NCBI GenBank assembly: GCA_903832325.1
Contig: CAILBC010000033.1
Location: 18,435 to 82,434, forward strand
DNA: 64,000 nt
Origin: an uncultured Sphingomonadales bacterium
GTDB taxonomy: Bacteria; Pseudomonadota; Alphaproteobacteria; Sphingomonadales; Sphingomonadaceae
Direction of reading: 5' to 3'
The notes beneath the pieces were generated by a model. That model saw only the letters and a list, made by a program, of their open reading frames with translations, was not told where the DNA came from and made no database searches. This document shows positions 7,605 to 17,525 of this stretch, piece by piece; positions within the stretch are counted from its first letter, which is position 1; each line of letters begins with the position of its first letter. The position numbers and the translations under genes were made by a program.

Positions 7605-8585
7605 ATGAATGATCCGCAGGCGCCGCACCCGGAACTGCCCGCCCCGCAACCGCCCGCCCCGGAACCGGCCGCCCCGGCCCCGTTCGATATAGACAGGGTC
7701 GTTGCGCAATTGCGCAGCGTGCGGGAAAGCTGGCGCGCATCGCAGGGGCATCACGCCGAATTTGGCGAGGCGGGTTTCCCGTCGCGCCACGAACTGGGGC
7801 GGATCATAGATGTGCTGGCCTCGGCGCTGTTTCCGCTGCGGCTGGGCCCGCCCGACCTGCGCGCCGCCAGTGAGGATTGCTTTGTCCGCGCCAGCCTCGA
7901 ATCGGTGCTGTTGCAGCTGGCGGCGCAGATCCGCATGGAATTGCATTATCGCCGCCATACACGCGGTGCCGATGCGATCGAGCGGGCAGTGACCGCGATA
8001 GTGGAAGAGCTGGCGATGCGCCTGCCGACGATCCGCCGCCTGCTCGATACCGACCTGCAGGCCGCCTATGACGGTGATCCGGCGGCGCACAGCGTGGATG
8101 AAGTGCTGCTGTGCTATCCGTGCATTGTCGCGCTGATCCACCACCGCATCGCGCATGAACTTTATGGGCTCGGCGCGCCGCTGGTGGCGCGGATCATCGC
8201 CGAAATCGCGCATTCACGCACCGGGATCGACATTCATCCGGGCGCACAGATCGGCGAACGGTTTTTCATCGACCATGGCACCGGGGTGGTGATTGGCCAG
8301 ACCGCGATCATCGGGCGCGGTGTGCGCATCTATCAGGCGGTCACACTGGGCGCGCGCAGCTTTGCCACGGGTGACGATGGCCGGCTGGTCAACGAACCGC
8401 GCCATCCGATCATCGAAGATGATGTGACGATCTATGCCGGGGCCACCGTGCTGGGGCGGGTGACCATTGGCAAGGGATCGGTGATTGGCGGCAATGTCTG
8501 GCTGACCCGGTCTGTGCCACCGATGAGCCGGGTGCGCCAGACACAGCCGAGCGTCAGCATCGAAGCCTCTGACCCCTGCGACTGA
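7605..8585 (+). CDS. Serine O-acetyltransferase (EpsC/CysE type)
   Basis: Acetyl-CoA-dependent formation of O-acetylserine, the cysteine precursor. About 326 aa. A Pro/Ala-rich stretch fills the first ~26 residues, followed by an all-helical domain and a C-terminal left-handed beta-helix with hexapeptide repeats: GIDIHPGAQIGERFFIDHG, GVVIGQTAIIGRGV and later VTIYAGATVLGRVTIGKGS. The His in FIDHGTGVVIG fits the catalytic position. ATG 7605 was chosen over TTG 7596 because AAGGG at 7591-7595 is correctly spaced from it. The protein matches the longer EpsC-like serine acetyltransferase subgroup rather than short enteric CysE. It follows manA by ~40 bp, probably in the same transcript, without an obvious metabolic link. 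Confidence 0.85.
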   Translation: MNDPQAPHPELPAPQPPAPEPAAPAPFDIDRVVAQLRSVRESWRASQGHHAEFGEAGFPSRHELGRIIDVLASALFPLRLGPPDLRAASEDCFVRASLESVLLQLAAQIRMELHYRRHTRGADAIERAVTAIVEELAMRLPTIRRLLDTDLQAAYDGDPAAHSVDEVLLCYPCIVALIHHRIAHELYGLGAPLVARIIAEIAHSRTGIDIHPGAQIGERFFIDHGTGVVIGQTAIIGRGVRIYQAVTLGARSFATGDDGRLVNEPRHPIIEDDVTIYAGATVLGRVTIGKGSVIGGNVWLTRSVPPMSRVRQTQPSVSIEASDPCD

Positions 8586-8686
8586 TACTGATGTGCAGTG
8601 AGTCGGACTCACTGCACAGCGGTACAAGCCCGCGCGGCGCTTGAGCGTCACGACGGGTGATGAGTTCCACTCATCGCACGCCCGTA
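8585..8686 (-). repeat. Two-hairpin composite element (copy B)
   Basis: First hairpin 8585-8625: arms ATACTGATGTGCAGTGAG and CTCACTGCACAGCGGTAC around a 5-base loop. Linker 8626-8652 reads AAGCCCGCGCGGC then GCTTGAGCGTCACG. Second hairpin 8653-8685 has arms meeting at a TTCCA loop. The linker is identical, in reverse orientation, to that of copy C at 49097-49199. The element sits immediately after the serine acetyltransferase stop and ~35 bp from the end of the convergent glycine-zipper gene. Confidence 0.85.
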
Positions 8687-8720
8687 GGACGCCCGGCGGG
8701 CAATCCCCGCAGATCACGCT

Positions 8721-9620
8721 TCAGGGGCGGCGCCAGCCGGGGCCCCCGCGCCAGCCGCCTTCACGATGCCAGCCGCCTTCACGATGCCAGCCGCCTTCAC
8801 GATGCCAGCCGTCACCCCCGTGCCAACCGGGGCCACGATAGGTGCGCCAGTACCAGGTGTGATAGGGATAGGGGCGATAGACCCAGGCCCCGCCGATGAA
8901 CACCCAGGGCCGGTACCAGCCCGGTGCGGCGTAATAGTACCCCGGATAAGCATAAGGATAAGGCCCTGATCCGGCGCGCACGACATAGCCCGGCGGGCAC
9001 CCGGGGCTGGTCGCGTTGTCTTGCGACGAGGCGATTGCCGCGCCGGTGCCGGCGCCGAGCAAGGCGCCGAATGCGGCCGAATCGCCCGAATGGCGGCCGC
9101 CCGCGGCGCCACCGACAATCGCGCCAAGCACGCCGCCGATCACGGCGCCGGCGGCGACATCGCCATGCGATTTTACGCAATTGACCTGAGCCCAGGCCTG
9201 CGCATCGGCGGCATAGCGCGCATCGGCAGCGCGTTGCGCGTCATAATCGGGCGGCGGGGCATAGCCCGGCGGCGGCGGCGGCATCTGCCCGGGCGCATAG
9301 CCCTGTGGCGGCCCGGGTTCGGCCTGCGGCTGCCCATAACCCTGCGGCTGCCCATAACCCTGCGGTTGGCCGTAACCCTGCGGCTGGCCGTAACCCTGCG
9401 GCTGCCCATAACCCTGCTGTCCATAACCCTGCTGCCCATTGCTTTGCGGCGGCGGGGGTGGAGGGGGCGGCGGCTGGTTCGGGTCATAGCCTTGCTGCGG
9501 TGCATCGGGTGGCTGCTGCTGCCCTTGCGCAGAGGCGGCTACCGGGCCGGTGACCAGCGCGGCCGCCAGAACGGCGGCCAGCGTCAGGCGCGATGGGCGA
9601 GCGGGGGGCGATGGCATCAT
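8721..9620 (-). CDS. Glycine-zipper, Pro/Gly/Tyr-rich exported protein
   Basis: About 299 aa. A signal peptide ([24 protein letters not shown] and onward to SAQG) is followed by a Gln/Pro-rich region with a run of nine prolines, then six or so copies of a GYGQPQ-type hexapeptide, further PPPP-rich sequence, a glycine-zipper segment ([16 protein letters not shown]) of the kind that packs in membranes of surface antigens, and a tail rich in Tyr, Trp and Pro ending in HREGGW repeats. Both repeat blocks have 18-bp DNA periods. Ribosome site AGAGGA precedes the paired ATGs at 9620/9617. The role is unknown; the architecture suggests a cell-envelope protein. Confidence 0.8.
   Translation of the reverse strand: MMPSPPARPSRLTLAAVLAAALVTGPVAASAQGQQQPPDAPQQGYDPNQPPPPPPPPPQSNGQQGYGQQGYGQPQGYGQPQGYGQPQGYGQPQGYGQPQAEPGPPQGYAPGQMPPPPPGYAPPPDYDAQRAADARYAADAQAWAQVNCVKSHGDVAAGAVIGGVLGAIVGGAAGGRHSGDSAAFGALLGAGTGAAIASSQDNATSPGCPPGYVVRAGSGPYPYAYPGYYYAAPGWYRPWVFIGGAWVYRPYPYHTWYWRTYRGPGWHGGDGWHREGGWHREGGWHREGGWRGGPGWRRP
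8751..8822 (-). repeat. 18-bp tandem repeat encoding HREGGW
   Basis: Three near-identical 18-bp units plus a diverged fourth at the 3' end of the glycine-zipper gene. Each encodes GW-H-REG. A second 18-bp repeat block encoding GYGQPQ lies in the same gene at about 9331-9420. Confidence 0.85.
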
Positions 9621-9816
9621 GCAATTCCTCTTGCGGAACGGCCGCGCCCCGCGTTCAACCGCTGGCATCGTCCGGACAGAACCTGCGGCCTGGGCCCGCC
9701 GAGGTGAACAGAGGCTGATCATGGCGCCGCGACGGGCCCTTGCGACACAATGCGACAAGTTCGGGCCCCCGCTGGCTGTGCGGCGGCCGATCACACGCAG
9801 GGAATGCCGGTTCCCG

Positions 9817-10902
9817 TCACAGCACGAAGTCCTGCGCGGCAATGCTGGTCAGTTTGGTCAGCGTCAGCGTGAAATCGGCCAGACCATCGCCATTCACGTC
9901 GCCAAACACGCGCACTCCCGTGGTGGTGACGGCATAGCGCACTTCGCCCGGCTGATGATCAAAGGCTGCGGTACCGATAAACGACAAATGCGCCGGGCCG
10001 CCGGCGGGGAGCAGCGCGTCGAACGCCGACAGATCGATGGTATTGGACGGATTGGCGTGGAATTTCTGGATCACGTCGGCAGTGGCGAGAGTCATCCCTC
10101 CGGTATGGCCGGGGGCAAAGACAAAGCTGTCGACCCCCTCTCCGGCGGCCATGATGGCCTGGCCGGTGCCCGGATGCACCGTCATCGCGCCCGATCCGCC
10201 GATCAGCGTCATCCCGCCTGATCCGCCAAAGATCGTGTCATGGCCGCTGCCGGCATAGATCGTGTCGGCGCCGGCACCGGCCTGGATCGTGTCGTTGCCC
10301 GGGCCGGCCTGGATCACCGTCTTGGCCGGGCCGGCGGTGATCTGGTCATCACCCGACAGGCCGATCAGCATCTGTGGCCCGGTTCCGCCCTGAATGACCG
10401 GATTGGCCGTGGTGGCATAATGCACCGAGGCCCCGCAAATGAAGGCATAGGCACTGCCGATGCCGAAATCGAACGCGTGCGATTGGGCCCGGGCGGCATT
10501 GACCCCCAGCATGAACAGCGATCCGGCCAGGCCCGGCAGATTGCCGCTTTGCGATACCAGCGAATCGAGCGGCATTGCCGCCAGCGCGATGCCCGCGGCG
10601 CTGAACCCGCAGATGGTAAAGTTCAATTCGCCGACCAGCGTCTGGCCGACGAAAGTATCGATCGTCAGGCTGTCGCTGGCGTCGGACACTGCGGTCACTT
10701 TGAACGAGACGCTGTTCATGGCGATGAAGACGTTGCCCAGCGTGCCGGTCAGGCCCTGATACGACAGGACCTGGTTTGGCGATGACGCACTGTTGGTGAT
10801 CGTGCCGACCACTGCCAACGCGTTGACATTGACCAGCGCATCGGCGCCGAACGTCAGCCCGACGAGGGTATCGAGATTGCCGTAGCGTACTGTCCTTGCC
10901 AT
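9817..10902 (-). CDS. RTX-repeat calcium-binding protein, probable type I secretion substrate
   Basis: About 361 aa with no N-terminal signal peptide. The first ~195 residues resemble no family I recognise. Next come nonapeptide RTX-like repeats ([16 protein letters not shown], then [12 protein letters not shown] and further degenerate copies to ~260), which would bind calcium outside the cell. The C-terminal region ([20 protein letters not shown], then [15 protein letters not shown]) matches the tail of serralysin-type and other type I secreted proteins, and the last residues DFVL resemble a type I secretion signal. ATG 10902 has AAGGG eight bases upstream. No ABC exporter genes lie nearby. 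Secreted adhesin or structural protein is an inference. Confidence 0.78.
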   Translation of the reverse strand: MARTVRYGNLDTLVGLTFGADALVNVNALAVVGTITNSASSPNQVLSYQGLTGTLGNVFIAMNSVSFKVTAVSDASDSLTIDTFVGQTLVGELNFTICGFSAAGIALAAMPLDSLVSQSGNLPGLAGSLFMLGVNAARAQSHAFDFGIGSAYAFICGASVHYATTANPVIQGGTGPQMLIGLSGDDQITAGPAKTVIQAGPGNDTIQAGAGADTIYAGSGHDTIFGGSGGMTLIGGSGAMTVHPGTGQAIMAAGEGVDSFVFAPGHTGGMTLATADVIQKFHANPSNTIDLSAFDALLPAGGPAHLSFIGTAAFDHQPGEVRYAVTTTGVRVFGDVNGDGLADFTLTLTKLTSIAAQDFVL

Positions 10903-11019
10903 GATCCGCACCCTTGGCAGGGCACCCCATGGGCCCCGCGCCGGTGCGGATCACGGCCGAATTTGCGCCCGCCGGCAATGGCGGTTGGCTTCACTTCGGA
11001 TTTACAAGCCGGGGGTGGG

Positions 11020-11074
11020 GATTTCCAGCCTCGGGGATTTCCGGGGGCGAGGATTTCCAGCCTCGGGGATTTCC
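11020..11074. repeat. Tandem repeat, 32-bp period
   Basis: A 23-base unit beginning GATTTCCAGCCTCGGGG occurs at 11020-11042 and again at 11052-11074, with GGATTTCC reiterated inside each. It fills the gap between the pckA stop and the start of the RTX gene. Confidence 0.75.
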
Positions 11075-11097
11075 AGGGCAAAACCAGGTGGCGCGGA

Positions 11098-12702
11098 TCA
11101 GGCGATGACCGGTGCCGCCTGCCGCACGCTTTCATCGACATGTTCGGCAAACTGTTCGAAATTGTCGATGAACTTGCGCACCAGATCGTGCGCGGTGCGA
11201 TCATAGGCAGCACCATCGGCCCAGGCCCCGCGCGGATCGAGCAGGCGGCTATCCACACCGGCCACTTCCACTGGTACTTCGAATCCGAACCAGGGGTCTT
11301 CGCGGAATTCGGCCGCATTCAGGCTGCCATCGAGCGCCGCATTGAGCAGCGCGCGTGTGGCCTTGATCGGCATGCGGCGGATGCCCGGATCGGTGGCCTT
11401 GCCGCCCGACCAGCCGGTGTTGACCAGCCAGCACTTCACCCCGCCCTTGTTGATGCGTTCTTTCAGCAGGTTGCCATAGACCGAGGGGTGACGCGGCATG
11501 AATGGCGCGCCGAAACAGGTCGAAAAAGTGGCTTCGGGCTCGGTCACGCCGATTTCGGTGCCGGCCACGCGCGCGGTATAGCCCGACAGGAAATGGTACA
11601 TCGCCTGTTCCGGGGTCAGCCGCGCGATCGGCGGCAGCACGCCATAGGCATCGGCGGTAAGAAAGATGATGTTCTGCGGCACCGGCCCCAGATTGTCGGC
11701 GCTGGCATTGGGGATGAAATCGATCGGATAGGACCCGCGGCTGTTTTCCGCGAGGCTGGCATCATCGAGATCAATCTCGCGCGTGGCGGGATCGATCACC
11801 ACGTTTTCCAGCACGGTGCCGAACCGTTTGGTGGTGGCAAAGATTTCCGGTTCGGCTTCGGCCGAAAGACGGATCATCTTGGCATAGCAGCCACCTTCGA
11901 AATTGAACACGGCGGTATCGGACCAGCCATGTTCGTCATCGCCGATCAGCGTGCGGCTGGCATCAGCCGACAGGGTCGTCTTGCCGGTGCCCGACAGGCC
12001 GAAAAACACCGCAGTATCGCCATCGGGGCCGATATTGGCCGAACAGTGCATCGGCATGACCCCGCGCACCGGCAGCAGGTAGTTGAGGATGCCGAACACC
12101 GATTTCTTCATTTCACCGGCATAGGCGGTGCCGCCGATCAGAATCAGCTTTTCGGTGAAATTGACCGCCACCACGGTTTCGCTGCGACAGCCGTGGCGCG
12201 CCGGATCGGCGCGGAAACCGGGCAGATCGATGATCGTGTATTCGGGCACGAACGCGGCCAGCTGTTCGGCCGAGGGGCGCACCAGGAGCGTGCGGATGAA
12301 CAGGTTGTGCCAGGCAAATTCGTTGATCACGCGCACGTTGACGCGGTGTTCGGGCTGGCTTCCGCCGAACAGGTCGGCCACATAAAGCTGATCCTTTTCA
12401 GCCAGCGCGGCCAGAAAATCGGCCTTCAGCGCGGCGAAATGGTCGGGCGTCATCGCCACGTTGGTCTTGCCCCACCACACCGTCGATTCGGTTTCGGCAT
12501 CGCGCACGATGAACTTGTCCCTGGCCGAACGGCCGGTGTGCTTGCCGGTGGCAACCACGAAGGGGCCATCCTTGGCCAGCATGCCCTCGCCATTGCGCAC
12601 GGCGTGCTCGACCAGCAGTGCCGTGCCAAGATTGGCAAAGAGCGCGGCCGGTTCCGGAAAACCCTGCGCGGCAAGCGACACGTTGAGGCTGGTAGCGGAC
12701 AC
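11098..12702 (-). CDS. pckA: Phosphoenolpyruvate carboxykinase (ATP)
   Basis: Converts oxaloacetate and ATP to phosphoenolpyruvate, the first gluconeogenic step. 534 aa, normal length. Visible signatures: [12 protein letters not shown] near residue 50, [12 protein letters not shown], the kinase-type P-loop GLSGTGKTT near 236-244, and a region EGGCYAKMI typical of the ATP-dependent family. The start is GTG at 12702 with GGGAGAA seven bases upstream; no suitable ATG exists in frame. It is divergent from chvI. The pckA/chvI-chvG neighbourhood is conserved in alphaproteobacteria, where ChvG/ChvI controls envelope and carbon-metabolism genes. Confidence 0.95.
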   Translation of the reverse strand: MSATSLNVSLAAQGFPEPAALFANLGTALLVEHAVRNGEGMLAKDGPFVVATGKHTGRSARDKFIVRDAETESTVWWGKTNVAMTPDHFAALKADFLAALAEKDQLYVADLFGGSQPEHRVNVRVINEFAWHNLFIRTLLVRPSAEQLAAFVPEYTIIDLPGFRADPARHGCRSETVVAVNFTEKLILIGGTAYAGEMKKSVFGILNYLLPVRGVMPMHCSANIGPDGDTAVFFGLSGTGKTTLSADASRTLIGDDEHGWSDTAVFNFEGGCYAKMIRLSAEAEPEIFATTKRFGTVLENVVIDPATREIDLDDASLAENSRGSYPIDFIPNASADNLGPVPQNIIFLTADAYGVLPPIARLTPEQAMYHFLSGYTARVAGTEIGVTEPEATFSTCFGAPFMPRHPSVYGNLLKERINKGGVKCWLVNTGWSGGKATDPGIRRMPIKATRALLNAALDGSLNAAEFREDPWFGFEVPVEVAGVDSRLLDPRGAWADGAAYDRTAHDLVRKFIDNFEQFAEHVDESVRQAAPVIA

Positions 12703-13029
12703 TGGGCAATTCTCCCGATGGGCGGCCGCGGAAAAGGCGGCTGCGCATGTCTGGTTCGGGCGGTGAAACGGCGCTTCACCGCCAGGCATGGAATACGATG
12801 CACCAAATACGATGCGCCGAATACGAATGCACTGACTCGCGAGTGGCGCATACGCAAGGAAAAATGCTGCGTCAAACGGCACGCGGCAAACAAGATTTTT
12901 GCGCACAAAATTGCGTTTTCTGCAACTATTAACGCCGCCGCAGGTGCAGGGTCCCGGCCACGGTTGCCTGTTGCGCGTTTACCGGTTAATCCCGACCGAC
13001 AATGCGGGCGGCGGACCAGTGATGCGATC
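12703..13029. other. Divergent intergenic region pckA/chvI with 14-bp repeats
   Basis: About 327 bp without a gene. It contains three tandem 14-bp units AATACGATGC(A/G)CC at 12792-12833 and an AT-richer stretch around 12860-12935 (GCAAACAAGATTTTTGCGCA) likely to hold the promoters. No regulator site could be assigned with confidence. Confidence 0.65.
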
Positions 13030-13791
13030 ATGACGACCAGGCCCGATGCCACCGCTTCCGATCCTTCCGCCGCGCCGCAGGTGATTGCGCTGGTGGATGA
13101 TGACCGCAATATCCTGACCACGGTGTCGATTGCGCTTCAGGCCGAAGGCTTTGCCACGCGGGTCTATTACGATGGCGCCGCGGCCTTGCCCGCGCTGATC
13201 GACAATCCGCCCGATCTGGTGGTGTGCGACATCAAGATGCCGCGGATGGACGGATTTGACCTGTTGCGCCGGCTGCGCGAAAAAAGCGAGCTGCCGGTGA
13301 TATTCCTGACCAGCAAGGATGATGAAGCGGACGAGGCGGCGGGCCTGGCCATGGGCGCCGACGATTACATTGCCAAACCGTTCAGCCAGCGCCTGCTGAT
13401 CGCCCGCATCCGGGCGATCCTGCGGCGCGGTGAGGCGGCCCGGCGCGCCGCGCTGCGCCCGCCCGACGAACCGGCCGAGCCTTTGCCCGATGTGATCCGG
13501 CGCGGCCGGCTGGCGATGGACCCGGCGCGGCACCATGTCACCTGGACCGGGCAGCCGGTATCGCTGACCGTGACCGAATTCCTGATTCTGGAGGCGCTGG
13601 CGATGCGCCCGGGGGTGGTGCGGTCGCGCAGCAGCCTGATGGATGCGGCATACCAGGACGACGTGTTTGTCGATGATCGCACGATTGACAGCCATATCAA
13701 GCGGCTGCGCGGCAAATTCCGGCTGGTCGATCCGCAGTTTTCGGCGATCGAGACGCTGTATGGCGCCGGCTACAGCTTTGCCGATCCCTGA
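13030..13791 (+). CDS. chvI: Two-component response regulator ChvI
   Basis: OmpR/PhoB-type transcription regulator, 253 aa. The receiver domain has acidic pocket residues Asp23-Asp25, phosphoacceptor Asp67 in [12 protein letters not shown], Thr94 and Lys116 in DDYIAKPF. The C-terminal half (about 155-253) is a winged helix including [10 protein letters not shown] and [17 protein letters not shown], characteristic of ChvI. It is followed at 30 bp by its partner kinase gene. In alphaproteobacteria the pair senses envelope or acid stress and acts together with the hprK-EIIA-HPr genes that follow. Confidence 0.95.
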   Translation: MTTRPDATASDPSAAPQVIALVDDDRNILTTVSIALQAEGFATRVYYDGAAALPALIDNPPDLVVCDIKMPRMDGFDLLRRLREKSELPVIFLTSKDDEADEAAGLAMGADDYIAKPFSQRLLIARIRAILRRGEAARRAALRPPDEPAEPLPDVIRRGRLAMDPARHHVTWTGQPVSLTVTEFLILEALAMRPGVVRSRSSLMDAAYQDDVFVDDRTIDSHIKRLRGKFRLVDPQFSAIETLYGAGYSFADP

Positions 13792-13821
13792 TATGGCCCC
13801 TGTTCACCCGGGACTTTGGGC

Positions 13822-15441
13822 ATGAGCCGGCCGGACCAGCGTGCCGAGAGCCGTGCCGACAGCAGGGCCGATAGCAAAGACCGCGTGCGCCCGACGCGCC
13901 GGCGGCTGTGGCGCACGCGCGGGGTTTCGTTGACCACTCGCATTCTGGCGGTGAACGTGATTGCGCTGGCGCTGCTGGCGGGCGGGTTTTTCTATCTCGA
14001 TTCCTATCGCACCCAGCTGATCAACGAACGGTTTCGCCTGGCCCGTGCCGAAGTCGAAATTGCCGCCACCGCGCTGACCGGTGCGCGCGGGGAGGATCGG
14101 CGCCGGCTGATCGTGGCAATCGGCACCGGGCAGGTGCTGCAATTGCGGCTCTATGGCCCCGATGGCACGCTGGAGGCCGACAGTTTCCGGCTGGCGCGGC
14201 CGGCCTTTGCGTTTGTCGATCCTTCGGGTGAACCCTGGTACGAAACCGCGGCGCGCGCGCTCGATCGCGGGGTCGATGCGATTGTCGGCGCGCCGGCGAT
14301 CGAGAATTATCGCGAGCCGGCACGGCCCGGGCCGGCTAATTGGCCCGAAATTGCCCGCGCGCGCGAATCCGGGCGCACCGAAGTGTTTTTGCGCTATGCG
14401 CCCGATCGCACTCCGGTGATCACCGCGGCCACCCCGGTGGGCACGGGCGGCGAAATGCTGTTGTCGATGCGCAATGCGCTGGATGTGACGCAGGCCGTGC
14501 GCGATGCGCGGCAGACGCTGGTGATCATCATCGGACTGGCGCTGCTGCTGTCGGTGCAATTGTCGCTGTTTCTGGCGCGCACGATTGTCCAGCCCTTGCG
14601 CGCGCTGGTGCGCGCCGCGGTGCGCGTGCGGCTGGGGCGCGATCGCGCCGTGGTGGTGCCGCGTCTGCCCGATCGCGGTGACGAGATCGGCCTGCTGGCG
14701 CGCGCCTTTTCCGACATGACCCACGCCCTGCGCCAGCAGATCGATGCGGTGGAAAGCTTTGCCGCCGATGTGGCGCACGAATTGAAGAACCCGTTGGCCT
14801 CGCTGGCGAGCGCGGTCGAGGCGATGGACAAAGTCGATGATCCGGCGCTGCGCCGCCAGCTTTCGGCGATTGCCACGCATGATGTGCAGCGGTTGGACCG
14901 GCTGATTTCGGAAATTGCCGAGGCCAGCCGGATTGATGCTGCGCTTAGCCGCGCAACGTTTGCGCCGGTTGATCTGGCGCTGCTGGCGGCGCATCTGGTG
15001 GGCGCGCGCGGGGTGCGGCCGGGGACCATGGGCTGCCCGATCCGGTTTCGCCGCGACGAAGGCGATACCCGCGTGGTGGGCGACGCGCTGCAGCTTGAGC
15101 GCGTGCTGGACAACCTGCTGGACAATGCAGTGTCGTTTTCCCCGCAAGGGGGCGAAGTCGAAGTGCGCATCTGGGCGGGAGAGGGGCGCGTGCACCTGTC
15201 GGTCAGCGATGATGGCCCGGGCATCGCCGCGCAGGAACGCGAAAAGGTGTTTGACCGGTTCCACTCGGTGCGCCCCGATGAAGAGGCGTTTGGCGCGCAC
15301 AGCGGGCTGGGCCTGGCCATCGCGCGCTCGATTGCCAAGGCGCATGACGGCACGCTGACGATTGTCGACAAACCTGATGGCAGCGCGGGCGCCTGCCTGG
15401 TGTTGGAATTGCCGCCGCTGAGCGAAGAGGACGAAGATTGA
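13822..15441 (+). CDS. chvG: Sensor histidine kinase ChvG
   Basis: Membrane kinase of 539 aa that phosphorylates ChvI. Features: charged cytoplasmic N terminus, TM1 near residues 35-55, a periplasmic sensor domain of about 180 residues, TM2 near 235-255, HAMP, then DHp with His319 in FAADVAHELKNPLAS, N-box LDNLLDNAVSFS, G1 DDGPGI and G2 GLGLAI. ATG 13822 is used rather than TTG 13816. The stop overlaps the TTG of hprK. The C terminus ends in an acidic tail, LSEEDED. Confidence 0.94.
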   Translation: MSRPDQRAESRADSRADSKDRVRPTRRRLWRTRGVSLTTRILAVNVIALALLAGGFFYLDSYRTQLINERFRLARAEVEIAATALTGARGEDRRRLIVAIGTGQVLQLRLYGPDGTLEADSFRLARPAFAFVDPSGEPWYETAARALDRGVDAIVGAPAIENYREPARPGPANWPEIARARESGRTEVFLRYAPDRTPVITAATPVGTGGEMLLSMRNALDVTQAVRDARQTLVIIIGLALLLSVQLSLFLARTIVQPLRALVRAAVRVRLGRDRAVVVPRLPDRGDEIGLLARAFSDMTHALRQQIDAVESFAADVAHELKNPLASLASAVEAMDKVDDPALRRQLSAIATHDVQRLDRLISEIAEASRIDAALSRATFAPVDLALLAAHLVGARGVRPGTMGCPIRFRRDEGDTRVVGDALQLERVLDNLLDNAVSFSPQGGEVEVRIWAGEGRVHLSVSDDGPGIAAQEREKVFDRFHSVRPDEEAFGAHSGLGLAIARSIAKAHDGTLTIVDKPDGSAGACLVLELPPLSEEDED

Positions 15442-15866
15442 CCGCGCTGGCGCACCAGGCCACGGCAGTGGCCATCAACGGCCGCGCGCTGCTGATCGAA
15501 GGCGCGCCGGGCAGCGGCAAATCGAGCCTGGCGCTGGCGCTGATCGACCGCGGGGCGGTGCTGATCGGCGATGATGCAGTGATGATCGAGCCGGCTGCGG
15601 ACGGCCTGCTGGTCAGCCCGCACCCGCGCGTGGCGGGTCTCATCGAAGTGCGCAATGTGGGGCTGTTGACGCTGCCGGTGGTGGCGGCGGTGCCGCTGGC
15701 GCTGGTTCTGCTGCTCGATCACGCGGCGCCGCGCCATGTCGAGGCGGCCGGGCAGGCCCGGCGTGGCGGCATGGCGGTGCCGATGTTGCGGTTGTGGCCC
15801 GACAGCCCGGTGCTGGCCCTGCGCGCAGAGCTGGCGCTGGCGCGGTATGGCCTGGGCGGGCTGTAA
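15438..15866 (+). CDS. hprK: HPr kinase/phosphorylase, short alphaproteobacterial form
   Basis: 142 aa, about half the size of the Gram-positive enzyme, as is normal in alphaproteobacteria where the N-terminal domain is absent. The P-loop GAPGSGKSS spans residues 22-30. It would phosphorylate a serine of HPr, encoded 2 kb downstream in the same cluster. The start is TTG at 15438 overlapping the chvG stop, with AGAGGA upstream; a GTG at 15468 is an alternative but would sit very close to the P-loop. Translational coupling with chvG is likely. Confidence 0.9.
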   Translation: MTALAHQATAVAINGRALLIEGAPGSGKSSLALALIDRGAVLIGDDAVMIEPAADGLLVSPHPRVAGLIEVRNVGLLTLPVVAAVPLALVLLLDHAAPRHVEAAGQARRGGMAVPMLRLWPDSPVLALRAELALARYGLGGL

Positions 15867-15938
15867 TACTCCGGTATTGCGGGCAATCGCACGGGCAGGG
15901 GGCTTCCCATTGCCGGCACACAGGCGCACATCGTGTCC

Positions 15939-16895
15939 ATGACCGACGACTCGCCGGCTGAGGCAGTGCCCGCCCACGCCGTTCCTCCGCAACGTATCCT
16001 GCTGGTGACCGGTGTGCTGGGCGCCGGGAAGACCACCGCGATGCGCGCGCTGGAGGATCTGGGCTGGGAAGCGATCGATAATTTTCCGATCCGCCTGCTC
16101 GATCGGCTGCTCGAAACCGCGCCGACCCATGCCCGGCTCGATGCCGGGGCGCCGATCGCGATCGGGTTTGATACGCGCACCAGGGGGTTTGATCCGCGCA
16201 CGATCATCGATCGGGTAAAGCTGCTGTCGGCGCGGCCGGATCTGACCGTGACCACGCTGTTTCTCGATTGTGGCGGCGCCGAACTGCAACGGCGGTACAA
16301 CGAAACGCGCCGGCCCCACCCGATGAGCGAGGACAAGCCGGCGGAAAGCGGCATTGCCGCCGAACGCGAATTGCTGGAACCGCTGCGCCGTTGGGCGGAC
16401 GTGGTGCTGACCACCACCGATTTCACCACCAACGATCTGCAACAGGCGATCCGCGACCATTTCCGCCAGGATACGCCGCCGCGCGCGGTGATCACCGTGA
16501 GCAGCTTCGGCTTTTCACGCGGCACCCCGCCGCTGGCCGATCTGGTGTTTGACATGCGGTTTCTGGCCAACCCCTATTGGGATGAAACCTTGCGCCCGAT
16601 GACCGGGCGCGATGCGGTGGTGGGGGACTATATCCGCCGCGATGCCGCGTTTGATGAAGCCTTTGCGCGGATTCGCGATCTGCTGCTGCTGCTGCTTCCG
16701 CGGTTTGAAGCGCAAGGCAAGGCCTATGTGAACATTGCCTTTGGCTGTACCGGAGGGAAACACCGTTCGGTATTCATGGCCGAACAGATCGCTTCCGCCT
16801 TGCGCGAAGCGGGTTTTTCTCCCACATTGCTGCATCGCAACCTGGGTTCGCGTGCCGCCGATCTGGTTGAACTTGGCGGCGGGCGCACCCGGTAA
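15939..16895 (+). CDS. rapZ: RNase adapter protein RapZ
   Basis: P-loop nucleotide-binding protein of ~318 aa. The Walker A motif TGVLGAGKTT is near residues 24-33, followed by a RapZ-type kinase-like domain and a conserved C-terminal domain with NIAFGCTGGKHRSVFMAE. In E. coli RapZ steers RNase E to the small RNA GlmZ and so controls amino-sugar synthesis; in alphaproteobacteria the gene sits between hprK and the EIIA gene as here, and its target is less clear. GTG 15933 is an alternative start two codons upstream. Confidence 0.92.
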   Translation: MTDDSPAEAVPAHAVPPQRILLVTGVLGAGKTTAMRALEDLGWEAIDNFPIRLLDRLLETAPTHARLDAGAPIAIGFDTRTRGFDPRTIIDRVKLLSARPDLTVTTLFLDCGGAELQRRYNETRRPHPMSEDKPAESGIAAERELLEPLRRWADVVLTTTDFTTNDLQQAIRDHFRQDTPPRAVITVSSFGFSRGTPPLADLVFDMRFLANPYWDETLRPMTGRDAVVGDYIRRDAAFDEAFARIRDLLLLLLPRFEAQGKAYVNIAFGCTGGKHRSVFMAEQIASALREAGFSPTLLHRNLGSRAADLVELGGGRTR

Positions 16896-17117
16896 CGATA
16901 TGCAAAATTATGATACTTCAGGTTTTTAGGCGAAGCCGATAACGAAAATGCCGATCGGGGAAGGATCGATCCTGAAGCCTGTAGATTCGCGATACGGCGA
17001 TGTTGTGCCTGTTGCCGACCCCGTGGCCGATGGCAAATGCCATTGCGCCGGTACCACGGGAGGTGACGAGCCGCGACCGGGCCGGGTGCGCGTCGCCCTT
17101 CGGAGCCTTGTTACCCC

Positions 17118-17522
17118 ATGATCGGTCTTATTCTCGTCACCCACGGTGCCCTTGCAGAAGAGTTCATCCATGCGATGGAACATGTTGTCGGGCGCCAATC
17201 CGATGTGATCGGTGTGTGCATCGGCCCCAATGATGACATGGAAAAGCGTCGCCGCGAAATCGCCGATGCGATTCGCCGTGTCGATAGCGGTGAAGGGGTG
17301 ATCGTGCTGACCGACCTGTTTGGCGGCACGCCGTCGAATCTGGCGATTTCGCTGATGCAGGCGGGCAAAGTTGAAGTGATTGCGGGGATCAATCTGCCCA
17401 TGCTGATTCGCCTCGCCAAGGCGCGCAATTGCATGGGGGTGCGCGAAGCGACCGCCGCCGCACGCGATGCGGGGCGCAATTACATCACGATCGCTTCCGA
17501 ATTTCTGGGTCAGGATGCGTGA
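17118..17522 (+). CDS. PTS EIIA component, mannose family
   Basis: 134-aa soluble EIIA of the mannose family. The phosphorylatable histidine is His9 in ILVTHGALAEEF, and DLFGGTPSNLA is the typical second motif. There is no associated EIIB, EIIC or EIID gene, so it probably belongs to a regulatory, non-transporting phosphorelay, as described for other alphaproteobacteria. It ends 3 bp before the HPr start; the two are certainly co-transcribed. Confidence 0.93.
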   Translation: MIGLILVTHGALAEEFIHAMEHVVGRQSDVIGVCIGPNDDMEKRRREIADAIRRVDSGEGVIVLTDLFGGTPSNLAISLMQAGKVEVIAGINLPMLIRLAKARNCMGVREATAAARDAGRNYITIASEFLGQDA

Positions 17523-17525
17523 TCG

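Noticed and set aside
8585..8686. Composite element considered as an insertion sequence
   Set aside because: About 103 bp without coding capacity; no transposase in the window and no target duplication could be seen.
8751..9420. Regularly spaced repeats considered as CRISPR
   Set aside because: Units are contiguous 18-mers in frame within a protein, with no unique spacers.
14394..16460. Minus-strand open frame of 688 codons over chvG-hprK-rapZ
   Set aside because: Arg/Ala/Ser-rich with no motif; plus strand holds three well recognised genes.
16896..17117. Possible leader RNA or riboswitch between rapZ and the EIIA gene
   Set aside because: Only a weak CTTCAGG/CCTGAAG pairing over 48 bases and a GGATCGATCC palindrome; no known riboswitch core.
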